A stretch of DNA of 64,000 nucleotides from Macrothele yani. Lineage: Eukaryota > Arthropoda > Arachnida > Araneae > Macrothelidae. This document shows positions 43,813 to 54,101 of the stretch, one piece after another; positions within the stretch are counted from its first letter, which is position 1, and every line of letters begins with the position of its first letter. The DNA lies in assembly GCA_039090855.1 (NCBI GenBank), contig CM077016.1, positions 51,789,436 through 51,853,435 on the forward strand. Reading direction: 5' to 3'. The translations under genes were made by a program, and so were the position numbers. Under the pieces are notes generated by a model, which saw only the letters and a list, made by a program, of their open reading frames with translations, ran no database searches and had not been told where the DNA came from.

Positions 43813-45434
43813 GTTTTAAATATGTTAAGACCTTAGGGTCAATAGTTAAAAACTACAAACTTAACTCTTCGAGCTACATTCCTGTAATTACTACTTGTAC
43901 TTGTGATGAACATAAAGAAACAGTTCACTATGATAAGAATTACAACCATATTATCACCGGAAACTTGAGTTTTGTTGAAAATGAAAAGCTTAGGAATTTA
44001 TTAGAGTATGGCTCTAAATTCAGACCTTCCTTCACAATTTCCAAAGAAAGGATTCTTGAGAGCTTCACTCAAGATGTAAATAAGTACATCGTAAAAACCA
44101 GTTTAACGTACAATCAGCCTATTGAGGCCTTCGCAGAATGGAAATATAATATAATCAATAGCTTCACCGGTGAGTTGGCAGGTCTGGACTTTTGTTTCGA
44201 CAGAAATCTCTTTTTCTCTGGAGAAGCTAAAAGGTCACTCTCCAAACTACAAGACCAATTTATTTTTACCACTACGGATAAAGCTAGCAATAATTTTGCA
44301 ATTATCTGTAAGAAGTTCTATTTTGAATTGTTAACTATGGAACTTAATAATAGAGTAACATACGAGCCCGTAAGTTATTCTACCAAGCAGTTAGAAAATC
44401 GGTTTAAGGCATTCTTCAAGAAACTTAAAATTCCACAAACTAGAAGATATGAGCCTGAATTTCCATTTCTTTTTGCAACGGTTAAGTTTCATAAGGATCC
44501 TGTGAAGTTCAGGTTCATAGCTAGTGGAGTAAGGAGTCACAAAAAGAAAATAGATCTTGCTTTTGAAGATGTCTTAAAGAAGGTTTTGAAACACATTAGA
44601 AACTGTTCTAACTTGATGTACAGAGATTTTTGGATAATTAATAATAATGCAGAAGTAATTTCTACTATACTCAAAGTTTGTCCCCTAGATATTAATAGTT
44701 ATGATTTTGAAAACCTATATACTAATCTGCCTCTATCAGATATAATCACTACCTTTAAAGAGCTGTATGCAGAATTTAAACTTAACCAATTTGTTGATGT
44801 AGGAACTTGGAACTCTTATCTCAATTGCTGCATAAAAAATAACCATATCTTATATAATAATACTCTCTATAAGCAAGTGAACGGTATTCCAATGGGAACA
44901 TCAACGTCCACGAATATCGCTAATCTATTCCTGTTCTTTAAGGAATATAAATTCATTAAAAATCACCCCACCTGCTCAGATAACTACCTTCACACTTTTA
45001 GATATATTGATGATCTGCTGTGTATCAATAATTCAGAAGTTATAGAGAGTGATTTTGATAATATCTATCCTAGCTCTCTTAACTTATGTAAAACCAACCA
45101 CAGTAATCAGGAACTTGAGTTCCTAGACTTAAGCATTAAGCTCAACAGAGGTAACCCATCTATTAGCCTCTTTGATAAAAGAGTTAATTTTCCTTTCAAA
45201 GTAATTAAATATCTACACTGGAATAATAACATTTCAACCAAAGTAATTGAGAATGTACTAATTTCTCAGGTCCTAAGAATTTCAAGAATTTGCAGCAACA
45301 ATTTGGACTTCAATTACCACATTAATATACTATTAGAAAGTTTTCTAGAGAACGAAATTCCTTCTTCTTTCATCAAAAGAACTTTAAGAAAAATTATTCT
45401 GAATAATAGAGTAAAATTGGCAGATCTGCTTTAA
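43785..45434 (+). CDS. Reverse transcriptase of the Penelope-like element, open frame
   Basis: Open from 43785 to TAA at 45434. Begins with a linker ending PVITTCTCDEHKE; the CxC motif is at 43896-43904. RT motifs: TDKASNNFAIICKKFYFELL, FLFATVKFHKDPVKFRFIAS, DINSYDFENLYTNLP (first catalytic Asp region, about 44703), NGIPMGTSTSTNIANLFLF (motif B), FRYIDDLLCINN (YIDD at 45003-45014) and LEFLDLSIKLNRG. No in-frame TGA, so this copy shows no selenocysteine codons. No clear ATG of its own: it is the C-terminal part of a single long protein, separated from the endonuclease by one indel. Confidence 0.88.
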   Translation, partial: PIHRHQSIVSFKYVKTLGSIVKNYKLNSSSYIPVITTCTCDEHKETVHYDKNYNHIITGNLSFVENEKLRNLLEYGSKFRPSFTISKERILESFTQDVNKYIVKTSLTYNQPIEAFAEWKYNIINSFTGELAGLDFCFDRNLFFSGEAKRSLSKLQDQFIFTTTDKASNNFAIICKKFYFELLTMELNNRVTYEPVSYSTKQLENRFKAFFKKLKIPQTRRYEPEFPFLFATVKFHKDPVKFRFIASGVRSHKKKIDLAFEDVLKKVLKHIRNCSNLMYRDFWIINNNAEVISTILKVCPLDINSYDFENLYTNLPLSDIITTFKELYAEFKLNQFVDVGTWNSYLNCCIKNNHILYNNTLYKQVNGIPMGTSTSTNIANLFLFFKEYKFIKNHPTCSDNYLHTFRYIDDLLCINNSEVIESDFDNIYPSSLNLCKTNHSNQELEFLDLSIKLNRGNPSISLFDKRVNFPFKVIKYLHWNNNISTKVIENVLISQVLRISRICSNNLDFNYHINILLESFLENEIPSSFIKRTLRKIILNNRVKLADLL

Positions 45435-47040
45435 TTTTCTACACAGTTAATAATATGATTCTGACCAATCAAAGCCGTAAGGAAGTTGGCTAGAGGATGC
45501 CTATTAACCACCTAAAGGAACCTTAGTGCTATGGATATGACGGTCCTATTAAAACAAAAAATTAAATAATATAAACAAAATCACAAAAAAAGCTTAAAAA
45601 TCTGTTTATAAAAGAAAATAAAAACAAATAAAAAAGAAAACTAGTTATTCATCACTAGGATAGCTATACTAAAAATAGTAAAACCAACATTAAAATTAAT
45701 AAGATTCTGATTAATCTATAGAAGCTCACTAAGGTGATTTAATACATGCAAAGATTATTAAATAAACTGCTCGTGTATTTTATAATATTTCTCATGTATT
45801 CTGGAGAGTTAATTCTGCTCTTTCTGATCATTCAGATCCACAGTCTTAAGTTTATATATTTTTTTCTCTGGTTAAAATCTCCGCGCGTTGGTTTCTTGCT
45901 GTATGAGGAGGCCATCAGATCCCCCACCCTCACTGCCCCCCAGCGTCTAGGGAGTGGCGGAAGAGGTCAGCCATGTTCTTCTCTTGTGAGGAGAAAAGTT
46001 TTTGTCACACAAGAGGTAAGCTCTCTTCCTTGTTTTTGGGTTCTAGGTTTTATAAGTTCAATGTTTGTACTTCATGTACCCTTTCCTCTGTCGTTTTTTA
46101 GCTTTTCAGCTTTTAAGCATTGGTTTGTCTGTTAACATTTTTGCGGGTTTTAACTCTTACTTTTCTTTGTAACTTTGAGCGCCTTTTGGGGTACCTAGGA
46201 ACAGAAGATGGCTAAGCTTGTTCCTTTTCTATGCGCTGTCTATGCGCTGTTTTTTCAAAGTAGTTAAGTTCTTAATAACTAATTAATTATGCACTTAAAG
46301 CACTGCTGAAATACTTTGTACATATTGCAACTAACTGTTTAAGGTATATAACTTTCACAAAGTTTTCTTTAGTTAATTATTATCTTTAACTTATTCTCGT
46401 TTTCGTGCTGTCATAAGTTGTAGAGTAGGGGTTTTAGACTCAAGTTTTCTTTCAAAAATCTGTTCGTTATAAATTAACATTTCCTTTTTTAATTGCAATG
46501 TAAAATTTGGATTTCTTTTGCATTGTTTTTCAGGTTTAAATTCTCTCTCAAACGAACTTGGAATTTCGTTATAGCTGAAAATCATTTCTAATTATTATGT
46601 CACTCTCACAGCTTGAGTTCTCTTTAATCTTCTTCTCTCTGTTTAATAGTAACAGATGAAGAGCATGGGTCGGGCCATGAAGGTTAATGGATGCAAGCGA
46701 AATTGTTAACTAGTGCTAGGTCATGCTACTCTACGGAGGACATGACTTATATATATATTTTTTAAACTATTTTAGGTGGGAATGTTACTTGCATCTATGG
46801 CCTTGCAGAAACCCATTTCCAACTAGGTCTTTGTGGAAGTGAGAAAATGCAGAGTTTTTGCTGGTCCTTGATAAAGCCAAGGCTCAGTATTCTCGACACC
46901 TTCTACATTCAGTTGTTTTATTTTATTTTTTTATCTTTTCTCCTTTTACTCACACAGGTAGATACATAACCTTTTCTATGTTGTACTAGGTGTGAGTCAA
47001 AATTATATATGTATTTTTTTGCTTAGGTATCTTCTTTATA
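45435..47040 (+). other. 3' region of the Penelope-like element (no coding)
   Basis: About 1.6 kb of AT-rich sequence after the RT stop. Segments 46100-46890 match the reverse complement of 48495-50210, for example TTGCAACTAACTGTTTAAGG, ACAGATGAAGAGCATGGGTC and CGGGCCATGAAGGTTA. The end reads GCTTAGGTATCTTC followed by (TA)n. Candidate pseudo-LTR segment. Open frames here (for example 45746-46135) show no known motif. Confidence 0.65.
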
Positions 47041-47060
47041 TATATATATATATATATATA

Positions 47061-48483
47061 CACTGGCGGAAAGTGAAAAAAGAACACCAAGAAGGAATTG
47101 GCGGACGATCATGAAATTTACATATGTTAATGGGGTCGAGTTTACGTAGGTGTGATGTTAATTTCGGGACCAACCGGTGAGCACTTACGCCACAGCACGG
47201 CATAATATGCAAATTATCTTCGGTGGTATTTAAGGAGTACGGCGAAGTGAATGTAATCAGTCGTCGGCGTACGGACACGTGCTAAGACCCTGAAGAAACT
47301 GCAATGCCTGGACATGGAAGACGTGTACGATTTCAGCAGTTATCGGACTTTGGGCGAGGTCTTCTAGTCGGACTCCGCGAGGCTGGGTGGTCGTATCGCG
47401 GAGCGAATTGGACGGGAAGTATCGGTGGTGGGACGATGGTGGCGTAGATGGTCCGAGGAACATTCCCACACGAGAAGACGTGGAACCGGGAGTCACAGAC
47501 AGACTGATGAGCAGACCGATCGACGCATAAGAACAGCGGCATTGTCAAGCAGAACATCCACTGCGAGGCAAATCCGAGCTGCCGTTGCACCTGAGGTGAC
47601 TGTGCGAACAATCTGCAACCGTCTACTGGATGCAAGACTACGTGCACGTGTGCCATCTGGCATGTGTTCCTCTGACTCCAGCCCACCGTCAGGAACGGCT
47701 GTAGTGGTGTCGCCAACGTCTGTACTGGAGAACGCAATGGCGATCTGTCGTGTTTAGCGATGAAAGCAAATTCTGCTTGGGAGCCTCCGATGGCCATATG
47801 CGTGTTCGCAGACGCACAGGTGAGCGTCTCCACCCTTCTTGCATCCGCCGGCAACACACAGGACCTACACCTGGTCTCCTGGTGTGGGAAGCGATCAGCT
47901 GTCACTCCCGTACACAACTAGTGTTTGTACCGGGTACGTTAAACAGCACCTCCTACATCAATAACATCATTCAGCCCGTTGTTGTGCCATTTGTAAGGTC
48001 GGTCCATCGTGGTGTTTTCCAGCAAGATAACGCACGCCCACACACAGCACGTGCAACGCAAATGCACTTCAGGGTGTGAGACAACTTCCATGGCCTGCGC
48101 GTTCACCGGGTTTGTCCCCCATTGAGCACGTGTGGGATTTTATGGGACAACGACTTATCCGGTCTCCACGGCCAGCCACGACCATCCCCGATTTACGCGT
48201 CCAGGTTGAGGATGCTTGGAACTCAATACCCCAAACTTACATGCAACATCTGTACGACAGACTCCATGCCAGAATTGCACAGTGTGACGCAGTTCATAGC
48301 GGTTCAACCTCGTACTAACCATGTTACATGGAAATGTTATTTTTCAGTTTACCAGGAAATACAGCTGAATTTTGCCATAATGTTTTGATCACGTTATCCT
48401 CTGTATTCCGTTATTATGCTGTATAAATTTCGTTAGTATCAGACGTCTCCTTCTTGGTGTTCTTTTTTCACTTTCCGCCAGTG
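47061..48483 (+). mobile_element. Tc1-like DNA transposon T8 inserted in a TA microsatellite
   Basis: 1423 bp with long, nearly perfect inverted repeats (CACTGGCGGAAAGTGAAAAA... at 47061; the complement ends at 48483, about 36 bp identical). The left flank is (TA)10 at 47041-47060; the right flank is TATATATATA. Carries a transposase relic (47303-48318). The well-preserved ends contrast with the damaged coding region. Confidence 0.94.
47303..48318 (+). pseudogene. Tc1-like transposase T8, frameshifted, DD32E spacing
   Basis: ATG at 47303: MPGHGRRVRFQQLSDFGRGL, then HTH and linker pieces in shifted frames (STARQIRAAVAPEVTVRTIC), VVFSDESKFCLGASDGHMRV (first D, about 47758), TGPTPGLLVWEAISCHSRTQ, VFQQDNARPHTARATQMHF (second D), then after a frameshift near 48070 RQLPWPARSPGLSPIEHVWD (E) and the end GSTSY at 48318. 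Allowing for the 1-base shift, 32 codons lie between the second D and the E, as in T5 and T7. At least three frameshifts. Confidence 0.88.
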
Positions 48484-48494
48484 TATATATATAT

Positions 48495-50210
48495 ACCTAA
48501 GAGCAGAGTTAAAGACAAAATTTAAACCAAATTTAAAACCAAATTTGTTTAACAATCAGTCTGAAGATCATGACGCGCAACGCAGCAGTGATGAATATTC
48601 AGAAAACACAAACTACAAAGTAGAGACTGAAACAAAAAATTATTATTTAACAAGGACAAAAACTACAAAGAAAACCTCAAAACACAACAGGCATGAGCAA
48701 AAAAATAAAAAAAGCAAAACCAGAATGCAGAAAGTGTCGAGAATGCCGAGCCTTGGCTTTATCAAGGACCTGCAAAACCCTGCATTTTCTCAATTCCACA
48801 AAGACCTAGTTGGAAATGGGGTTCTGCAAAGCCATAGATGCAAGTATAAATCCCACAATAATTTTTAATTAACATAACCTCCCACAATGGTGCAGGAAGA
48901 ATAATTTAGCTAAAGTTTTTGCATACATCTATAACTTTCCTGGCCCAACCCATACTCGTCATCTGTCACAAAAAACGGAAAAACGATTTCAAAAAATTCA
49001 CAAGTTGTGAGAAGGCTTGAACAAATCAACAGAAAAATTCAGCTAAAGCACGTGGTTGAGCAACCAAACCACCCAAGAGAGGTTCCAAACGTGAAACAAA
49101 GTACTAAAGGCACTTCAAAAATCTTATTCCTTGGGGTAAAAAAGCATTTCCGAAAATGCAATAAAAATAAAATTAAAAGAATAAAAATTACAACAGAGGC
49201 ATGAAAGTAAATAGGACCTTTGTACGTACAGCTTCCACAAAAACTTAAGTCATAGGAACAAAAAAATTAAATGATGACAAAAACTACAAAGAAAACCTCA
49301 AAACCCAACAGGCATGAGCAAAAAAATAAAAAAAGCAAAACCAGAATGCAGAAAGTGTCGAGAATGCCGAGCCTTGGCTTTATCAAGGACCTGCAAAACC
49401 CTGCATTTTCTCAATTCCACAAAGACCTAGTTGGAAATGGGGTTCTGCAAAGCCATAGATGCAAGTATAAATCCCACAATAATTTTTAATTAACATAACC
49501 TCCCACAATGGTGCAGGAAGAATAATTTAGCTAAAGTTTTTGCATACATCTATAACTTTCCTGGCCCAACCCATACTCGTCATCTGTCACAAAAAACGGA
49601 AAAACGATTTCAAAAAATTCACAAGTTGTGAGAAGGCTTGAACAAATCAACAGAAAAATTCAGCTAAAGCACGTGGTTGAGCAACCAAACCACCCAAGAG
49701 AGGTTCCAAACGTGAAACAAAGTACTAAAGGCACTTCAAAAATCTTATTCCTTGGGGTAAAAAAGCATTTCCGAAAATGCAATAAAAATAAAATTAAAAG
49801 AATAAAAATTACAACAGAGGCATGAAAGTAAATAGGACCTTTGTACGTACAGCTTCCACAAAAACTTAAGTCATAGGAACAAAAAAATTAAATGATGCTT
49901 TGGAAAAAATACACAAAGTTAAAAATTAGTTGCAATATATACAAAATATTCCAGGAGTGCTTTAAGTGTATAATAATGAAGTTTTTATGCACCTACCAAC
50001 AATGAAAAAGCATCGTTGACTATCAGGTCAAGAAAACGGCAAACTACTCAAACAAAAGTGCACTACACGCGCATAATTTCCAATATTAAAGTGAAATAGA
50101 AAACTCATAAAGTTAGAAAAGCAATTTGCACCAATTCCAAATAAGAAAAAAATATTTTCCTTTTTTAACGAACACTATTAAAACAAAAAAGAAAAAATGC
50201 ACAAGAACAC
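48495..50210 (-). mobile_element. Penelope-like element 3' region, inverted copy with internal tandem duplication
   Basis: On the minus strand this matches the 3' region of the element at 43083-47040. It is 5'-truncated (no RT remains). Its 3' end (CTTAGGTATATATATATA on the complement, at 48483-48500) faces that of the plus-strand copy across the TA tract that holds T8. Contains the 621-bp tandem duplication at 48655-49896. Confidence 0.75.
48655..49896. repeat. 621-bp direct tandem duplication
   Basis: 48655-49275 and 49276-49896 are almost identical; the offset of 621 holds for all landmarks compared (for example GACAAAAACTACAAAG at 48655 and 49276, and AGAAGGCTTGAACAAATCAA). The only difference I saw is CAAAACACAAC against CAAAACCCAAC. 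It lies within the inverted Penelope-like 3' region and is therefore a young duplication. Confidence 0.94.
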
Positions 50211-50229
50211 AGTTGCGATTTCGGTATGG

Positions 50230-50958
50230 ACAGCAAACTAGAGCAGCGAGCGAACGTCTAACCCTGAAAATCGGGAACAGGGACGCATGAAATGTTGCAG
50301 CAGGATTATGGCAATGAAGCAATGAGTCGTTCGAGGTGTTTTGACGCACTCGCTCTTCAAGAGCGGCGGAACGGCACTGGAAGACGAGAGGTCAGGGAGA
50401 CCGTCCGCGAGCAGAACCCCCGAAAATGTGGACAGAATTAGGGGATTTGTGCATGAGGATCGCCGGAGAACCATTGCTACCATCGTCAATGTATCGTACG
50501 GAACAGTGCAAGTAGTTCTGACGTCGGTTTTGAACATGCACCACACTGCTGCAAAGTTTGTGCCAAAGATTATGAACCCTGAACAGAAGGCGCTCCGTGT
50601 CGAACTCGGTCAGCAGGTGGTGAATGATCCAACGTTCCCGTAGCGGGTCGTCACTGGGGACGAGACTCATGCGGGTGATCATTGGAGACCACCAGCGACT
50701 TCTTTCTGCTCCCGAAGATGAAACTGGAGCTCAAGGGTCGCCCTCTTGAAACCGTGGACGAGATCCAGCGCGAATCGCAGACGGTGCTTGACACGATTCG
50801 CGAACAAGACTTCCACAGGGAGCGTTCCAACAGTGGCAAAAACGCTGGCAGCGGTGTATCGCTGCCCAAGGAGACTATTTTGTGGGAGGTCATAGCCAGA
50901 CTTAAGTAACGTAAGTACTTTGTTGTATGTCGGCCTAGTTTCGGAACTTTTTGATCGG
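50230..50958 (+). mobile_element. mariner-like element fragment, internally deleted
   Basis: Coding pieces: RSRCFDALALFKSGGTALED, ERSGRPSASRTPENVDRIRG, FVPKIMNPEQKALRVELGQQ (mariner linker), a stop, then RVVTGDETHAG (first D). The next recognisable sequence is FFLLPKMKLELKGR, which normally follows the third catalytic residue, so the core with the second and third Asp is deleted. The 3' end GGAACTTTTTGATCGGACCT is mariner-like. A different mariner subfamily from elements a-c. Confidence 0.8.
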
Positions 50959-50959
50959 A

Positions 50960-51221
50960 CCTCATGTGAATCGGCAGCTCGTTCCAGAGCCGGGGATAAT
51001 CAGCATTAATATTAAAATAATTAGTGCCAGCCCTAGGAATTAAAAAGTTATCATACCCACGAATTTGATAACTATGTGCAGGATAACATATATTTATTAC
51101 AGTCAGATGTTTGTTGCCATAACACGCTCATGCATTAATAGTAGCAGTCGATAACTGTTTAATCTCTCAAAGATCAGTAATTTATAGAGACTGAACAGGA
51201 TTTCCACATTTTCCAGTGGAT

Positions 51222-51260
<39 letters not shown>

Positions 51261-52170
51261 GTTGGAGGTTTAACGACCACCGTGAGCAACTCAATGGGCT
51301 ATAAGCAGTCGCCCGTCCCTAATTTAGGGTCACTGGTTCCAGGGAAGGGAGAGAGCCAGTGCCGTAAGACAAACACAACATCCATGCCTCACCGGGATTC
51401 GAACCCGGACCCCGTTCGGACGAATGATCACAGGTCATCGCTTAGACCACTGCGCCACCGGGGCGGCGGACCCCTTACGGACGAACGAATGATCATAGGC
51501 CAGCGCCTTTGACCACTGCGCCACCGGGGTGGCCCAGTGGATTCAACAAGCAAACAAATATTTTTGGAAAGAGAAAACTATATTAATTATCCTGGTTGTC
51601 CTACCCCAATCAAGCAGACAATAAGACAGATAGGGATAAATAGAAGACTAATAGAGTGTTTATTTAATATTTAATAGGAACAGACTGGAGACTCTAGATA
51701 AAACTCCTATTGGAGACCTCAAAGTCTCGGGAAGTAACTTCGACATGGGCGTCCCACTTTAAATTCTCCTAAAACAAAACACATAAAAACTTAACCCTAC
51801 CTTGTAAAATTAAAGGAATATAATTTAGAATCACTTCCGGTGGAGCCTCAACTCGAGCCTTTCGGCTAGAAAAACACATACATTCCGTTTTTGTAATATT
51901 AAGAATTAACAAATTGCAACGAATCAAAGTCTGACATTCCTGTAAATCTTGATTAGCACGGGGTATTAAGTCAGACATTGCAAGACCGGTAAAAAATAAC
52001 TCCTGTCATCAGCAAAAAGGAGCGTACACGCAGAGGAAAGAACATGAGAAATATCATTAACATAAATTAAAAATAATAATGGCCCTAGGACCGAGCCCTG
52101 TGAAACTCCAAAAAGAACAAGGGCAAACCATTCCGAAATGGAACATACTGACTCCTCCTAATAAGATAGT
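50960..52170 (-). mobile_element. CR1/Jockey-like LINE, RT C-terminal part, split by a SINE
   Basis: Minus strand, high to low: GVSQGSVLGPLLFLIYVNDI (RT motif B), LLFADD at 52005-52019 (motif C), NQDLQECQTLIRCNLLILNI, TKTECMCFSSRKA, then (after the SINE) ACYGNKHLTVINICYPAHSY and YPRLWNELPIHMRSDQKVPK, the usual C-terminus of CR1/Jockey-group elements. Frameshifts and stops throughout. Truncated at both sides. Confidence 0.82.
51224..51533 (-). mobile_element. tRNA-derived SINE with duplicated tRNA head
   Basis: Main family on the minus strand with a long A tail (T-run from 51224) and two tRNA-like heads in tandem: the normal one (box A CGGTGGCGCAGTGGTCTAAG) and a second at 51475-51533 (CACCCCGGTGGCGCAGTGGT). 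Exact 11-bp target duplication CCAGTGGATTC at 51213-51223 and 51534-51544 encloses both heads, so the dimeric unit retrotransposed as one. Confidence 0.94.
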
Positions 52171-52292
52171 TAAAAAAAAAAGGCCTCGCGACTACCTTAA
52201 TGGCGATGAGCATTATTTTTGGTGGGGCAAGCTTGATAGCAACTTTTTTTTTTTTTTTTTTTTACGAAACACTGAAAGAACAAGTTTTTAAT

Positions 52293-52516
52293 GTTTTTTT
52301 TTCCTTTTAATTGAAGGTTAAAACGACCACCATGTGCAACTCAATGGGCTAAAAGCAGTCGCCCGTCCCTAATTTAGGGTCACTGGTTCCAGGGAAGGGA
52401 GAGAGCCGGTGCCGTAAGACAAGCACAATATCCATGCTTCACCGGGATTCGAATCCAGACTCTTCTCTGACGAATGGTCATAAGCCAGCGCTTAGACCAC
52501 TGCGCCACCGGAGCGG
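52293..52516 (-). mobile_element. tRNA-derived SINE
   Basis: Main family on the minus strand: head CCGCTCCGGTGGCGCAGTGG, box B GGATTCGAATCCCGG, GGCACCGGCTCTCTCCCTTC, CCCTAAATTAGGGACGGGCG, tail AATTAAAAGG. Moderate divergence. Target duplication not clear. Confidence 0.9.
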
Positions 52517-52764
52517 TTTCAATGCTTTTCACTACCGGCCGCAAAAGAATTCGTGCAGTTCCGATTCCCTCCACCTGGACATACATACATATATGGATCT
52601 GACTAGTTACCCCACGGGTGTAAGGTACAAGTGTTAGGGGAATATCGCCTGCAACTTTTTGCCTGCCCTGGATGCATTGTCTTAAATTTCTTTTCAAAAT
52701 TTTCCATTTTTGCTTACGAAAATAGTACTGTACTTGAACAATTTCTTTGAAAGTGTCGTTTTTT

Positions 52765-53225
52765 ACGCTTTCCAACCGTAGGTTGAAGAAGCGTATGTGC
52801 TCCAGCTTTTTCCGTCTGTCTGTCCGTCCGTCTGAACGATAACTAGTGTAAAAATTGTTCGATTGCGATTAAATTTTAGTATGTGGTAGGGAACCATCTG
52901 GAGACAAACCCTATTGCAAACGTTCGAAATGGGGTCAAAGGTCAGGGCATAAGAGCGGGATCCATTCCATTGCCCTTATGCGTCATAACTTACGTAACAA
53001 TGCCTCTATTGCGACAAAACTGTATCATGTTATTCCGGAGGTATACTGAACCGGTTCTGTTGAATATCATCAAAATGGGGTCAAAGATCAGGGCACAGGA
53101 ACGAGATTTATTACACAGCCGTTATCCTCATAATTTGAGTAGTAACTTGAGTAATGATTTCTGGTATGTTGGAAAGGGTATCATAATCAATGTATTGCAT
53201 GATTTTACTAACTTGTTTTTTTTAT
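52765..53225 (-). repeat. Dispersed repeat R, copy 2
   Basis: Begins ACGCTTTCCAACCGTAGGTT (52766) and contains ATGGGGTCAAAGGTCAGGGC, TTATGCGTCATAACTTACGT and TATGTTGGAAAGGGTATCAT: the reverse complement of repeat R. Similar length to copy 1. No coding potential. Confidence 0.75.
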
Positions 53226-54101
53226 CTAAATCACATTTTAACGTTGTGCCACGCAGACACAATATCTCCCCCCTTAACTTCCTTCCTTCCAGCCAACGAC
53301 TTTGCCTTGCACTCCTCCCTTACAAAGCAGTCGTCAGCGACCTTTTGCACTTTCACTGTCCAGGAGCAGTCTTAAGAAGGCTAGTACAGCTTTAGACTCC
53401 ACTTTCCGTGTTAAAATCCCCAATTGCGTACAGAAAACAAACAGCAGAGCAATTAGTAATTACCACCCTCAGTGAATTCCTATTCGCCCCCTGCCCATAC
53501 AAACATGAAAAAGAGGTTGAAACTAAAGAAATGGAAGAGCGGCGAACAACTGAATTTTCATGGCCCTCCGGTGCTATTTTGATAACCTTTTTTGGAGACG
53601 TAAACAACGCACTTCCTAAGGGGAAATACGTAGGGTTACATAAAATAAAGCACAAGACTTGACAAAATGCAGATTATATTTTAAAGTTAAATATACTGAA
53701 AAATGGCACATTTTTAACGGGGTAGGTGGCAGTGTGGGCAAGACAAATTTCAGGGTGGTCTCAAGCCCACCATCGCACCCCCTTGGCGACGTCACTGTGT
53801 TTTAAGGCACGAGAAGTCAATTCTAATTAATTGCAGACGATGTGTATAAAGATCACACATTTATTCGGACAGCCCAACGGCCAGCGGATCCATTTTCACG
53901 ATCGGATGCCAATGTTAAAACGCAAATTTGATGGGGCTCGAAACTGAATTCTTCTCCTCCGGAGCAGAATGCTTTCCCAATTAAACTACGCCAATGAAAT
54001 TTATCGCTGCAACTTTACCGTCTTGTCGTGTGCGCCACCTCCGTAGTAAGGAACAAGTAAAGCAACTCTTTTGGAAAGGTTGTGTATGTAATTGAGCGGA
54101 G
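53226..54101. other. Intergenic with one tRNA-like patch
   Basis: No gene recognised. At 53932-53999 on the minus strand there is a tRNA-like sequence: box A TGGCGTAGTTTAATTGGGAA, box B CAGTTTCGAGCCCC. Open frames at 52883-53395 and 53408-53662 lack known motifs. Confidence 0.4.

Larger units (their letters stand above)
43083..47040 (+). mobile_element. Penelope-like retroelement with permuted domains (Naiad type)
   Basis: Domain order is GIY-YIG endonuclease, CxC linker, then reverse transcriptase, the reverse of canonical Penelope elements. This is the arrangement known for the Naiad clade of invertebrates. The 5' end is truncated inside the endonuclease (about 43083, just before YIG). Coding parts: 43083-43812 and 43785-45434. 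A long 3' region (45435-47040) includes a block (TTGCATCTATGGCCTTGCAG, TTCCAACTAGGTCTTTGTGG, TTGATAAAGCCAAGGCTC) that recurs on the opposite strand at 48495-50210. The element ends at a (TA)n microsatellite. Confidence 0.85.

Noticed and set aside
43785..45434. Selenocysteine-encoding Naiad
   Set aside because: No in-frame TGA occurs in the RT segment read here, so there is no support for it in this copy.
48545..49825. Open frames in the 621-bp duplication (for example 49007-49204) as genes
   Set aside because: They are antisense to the Penelope-like 3' region, low-complexity Lys/Asn-rich, and appear twice only because the DNA is duplicated.
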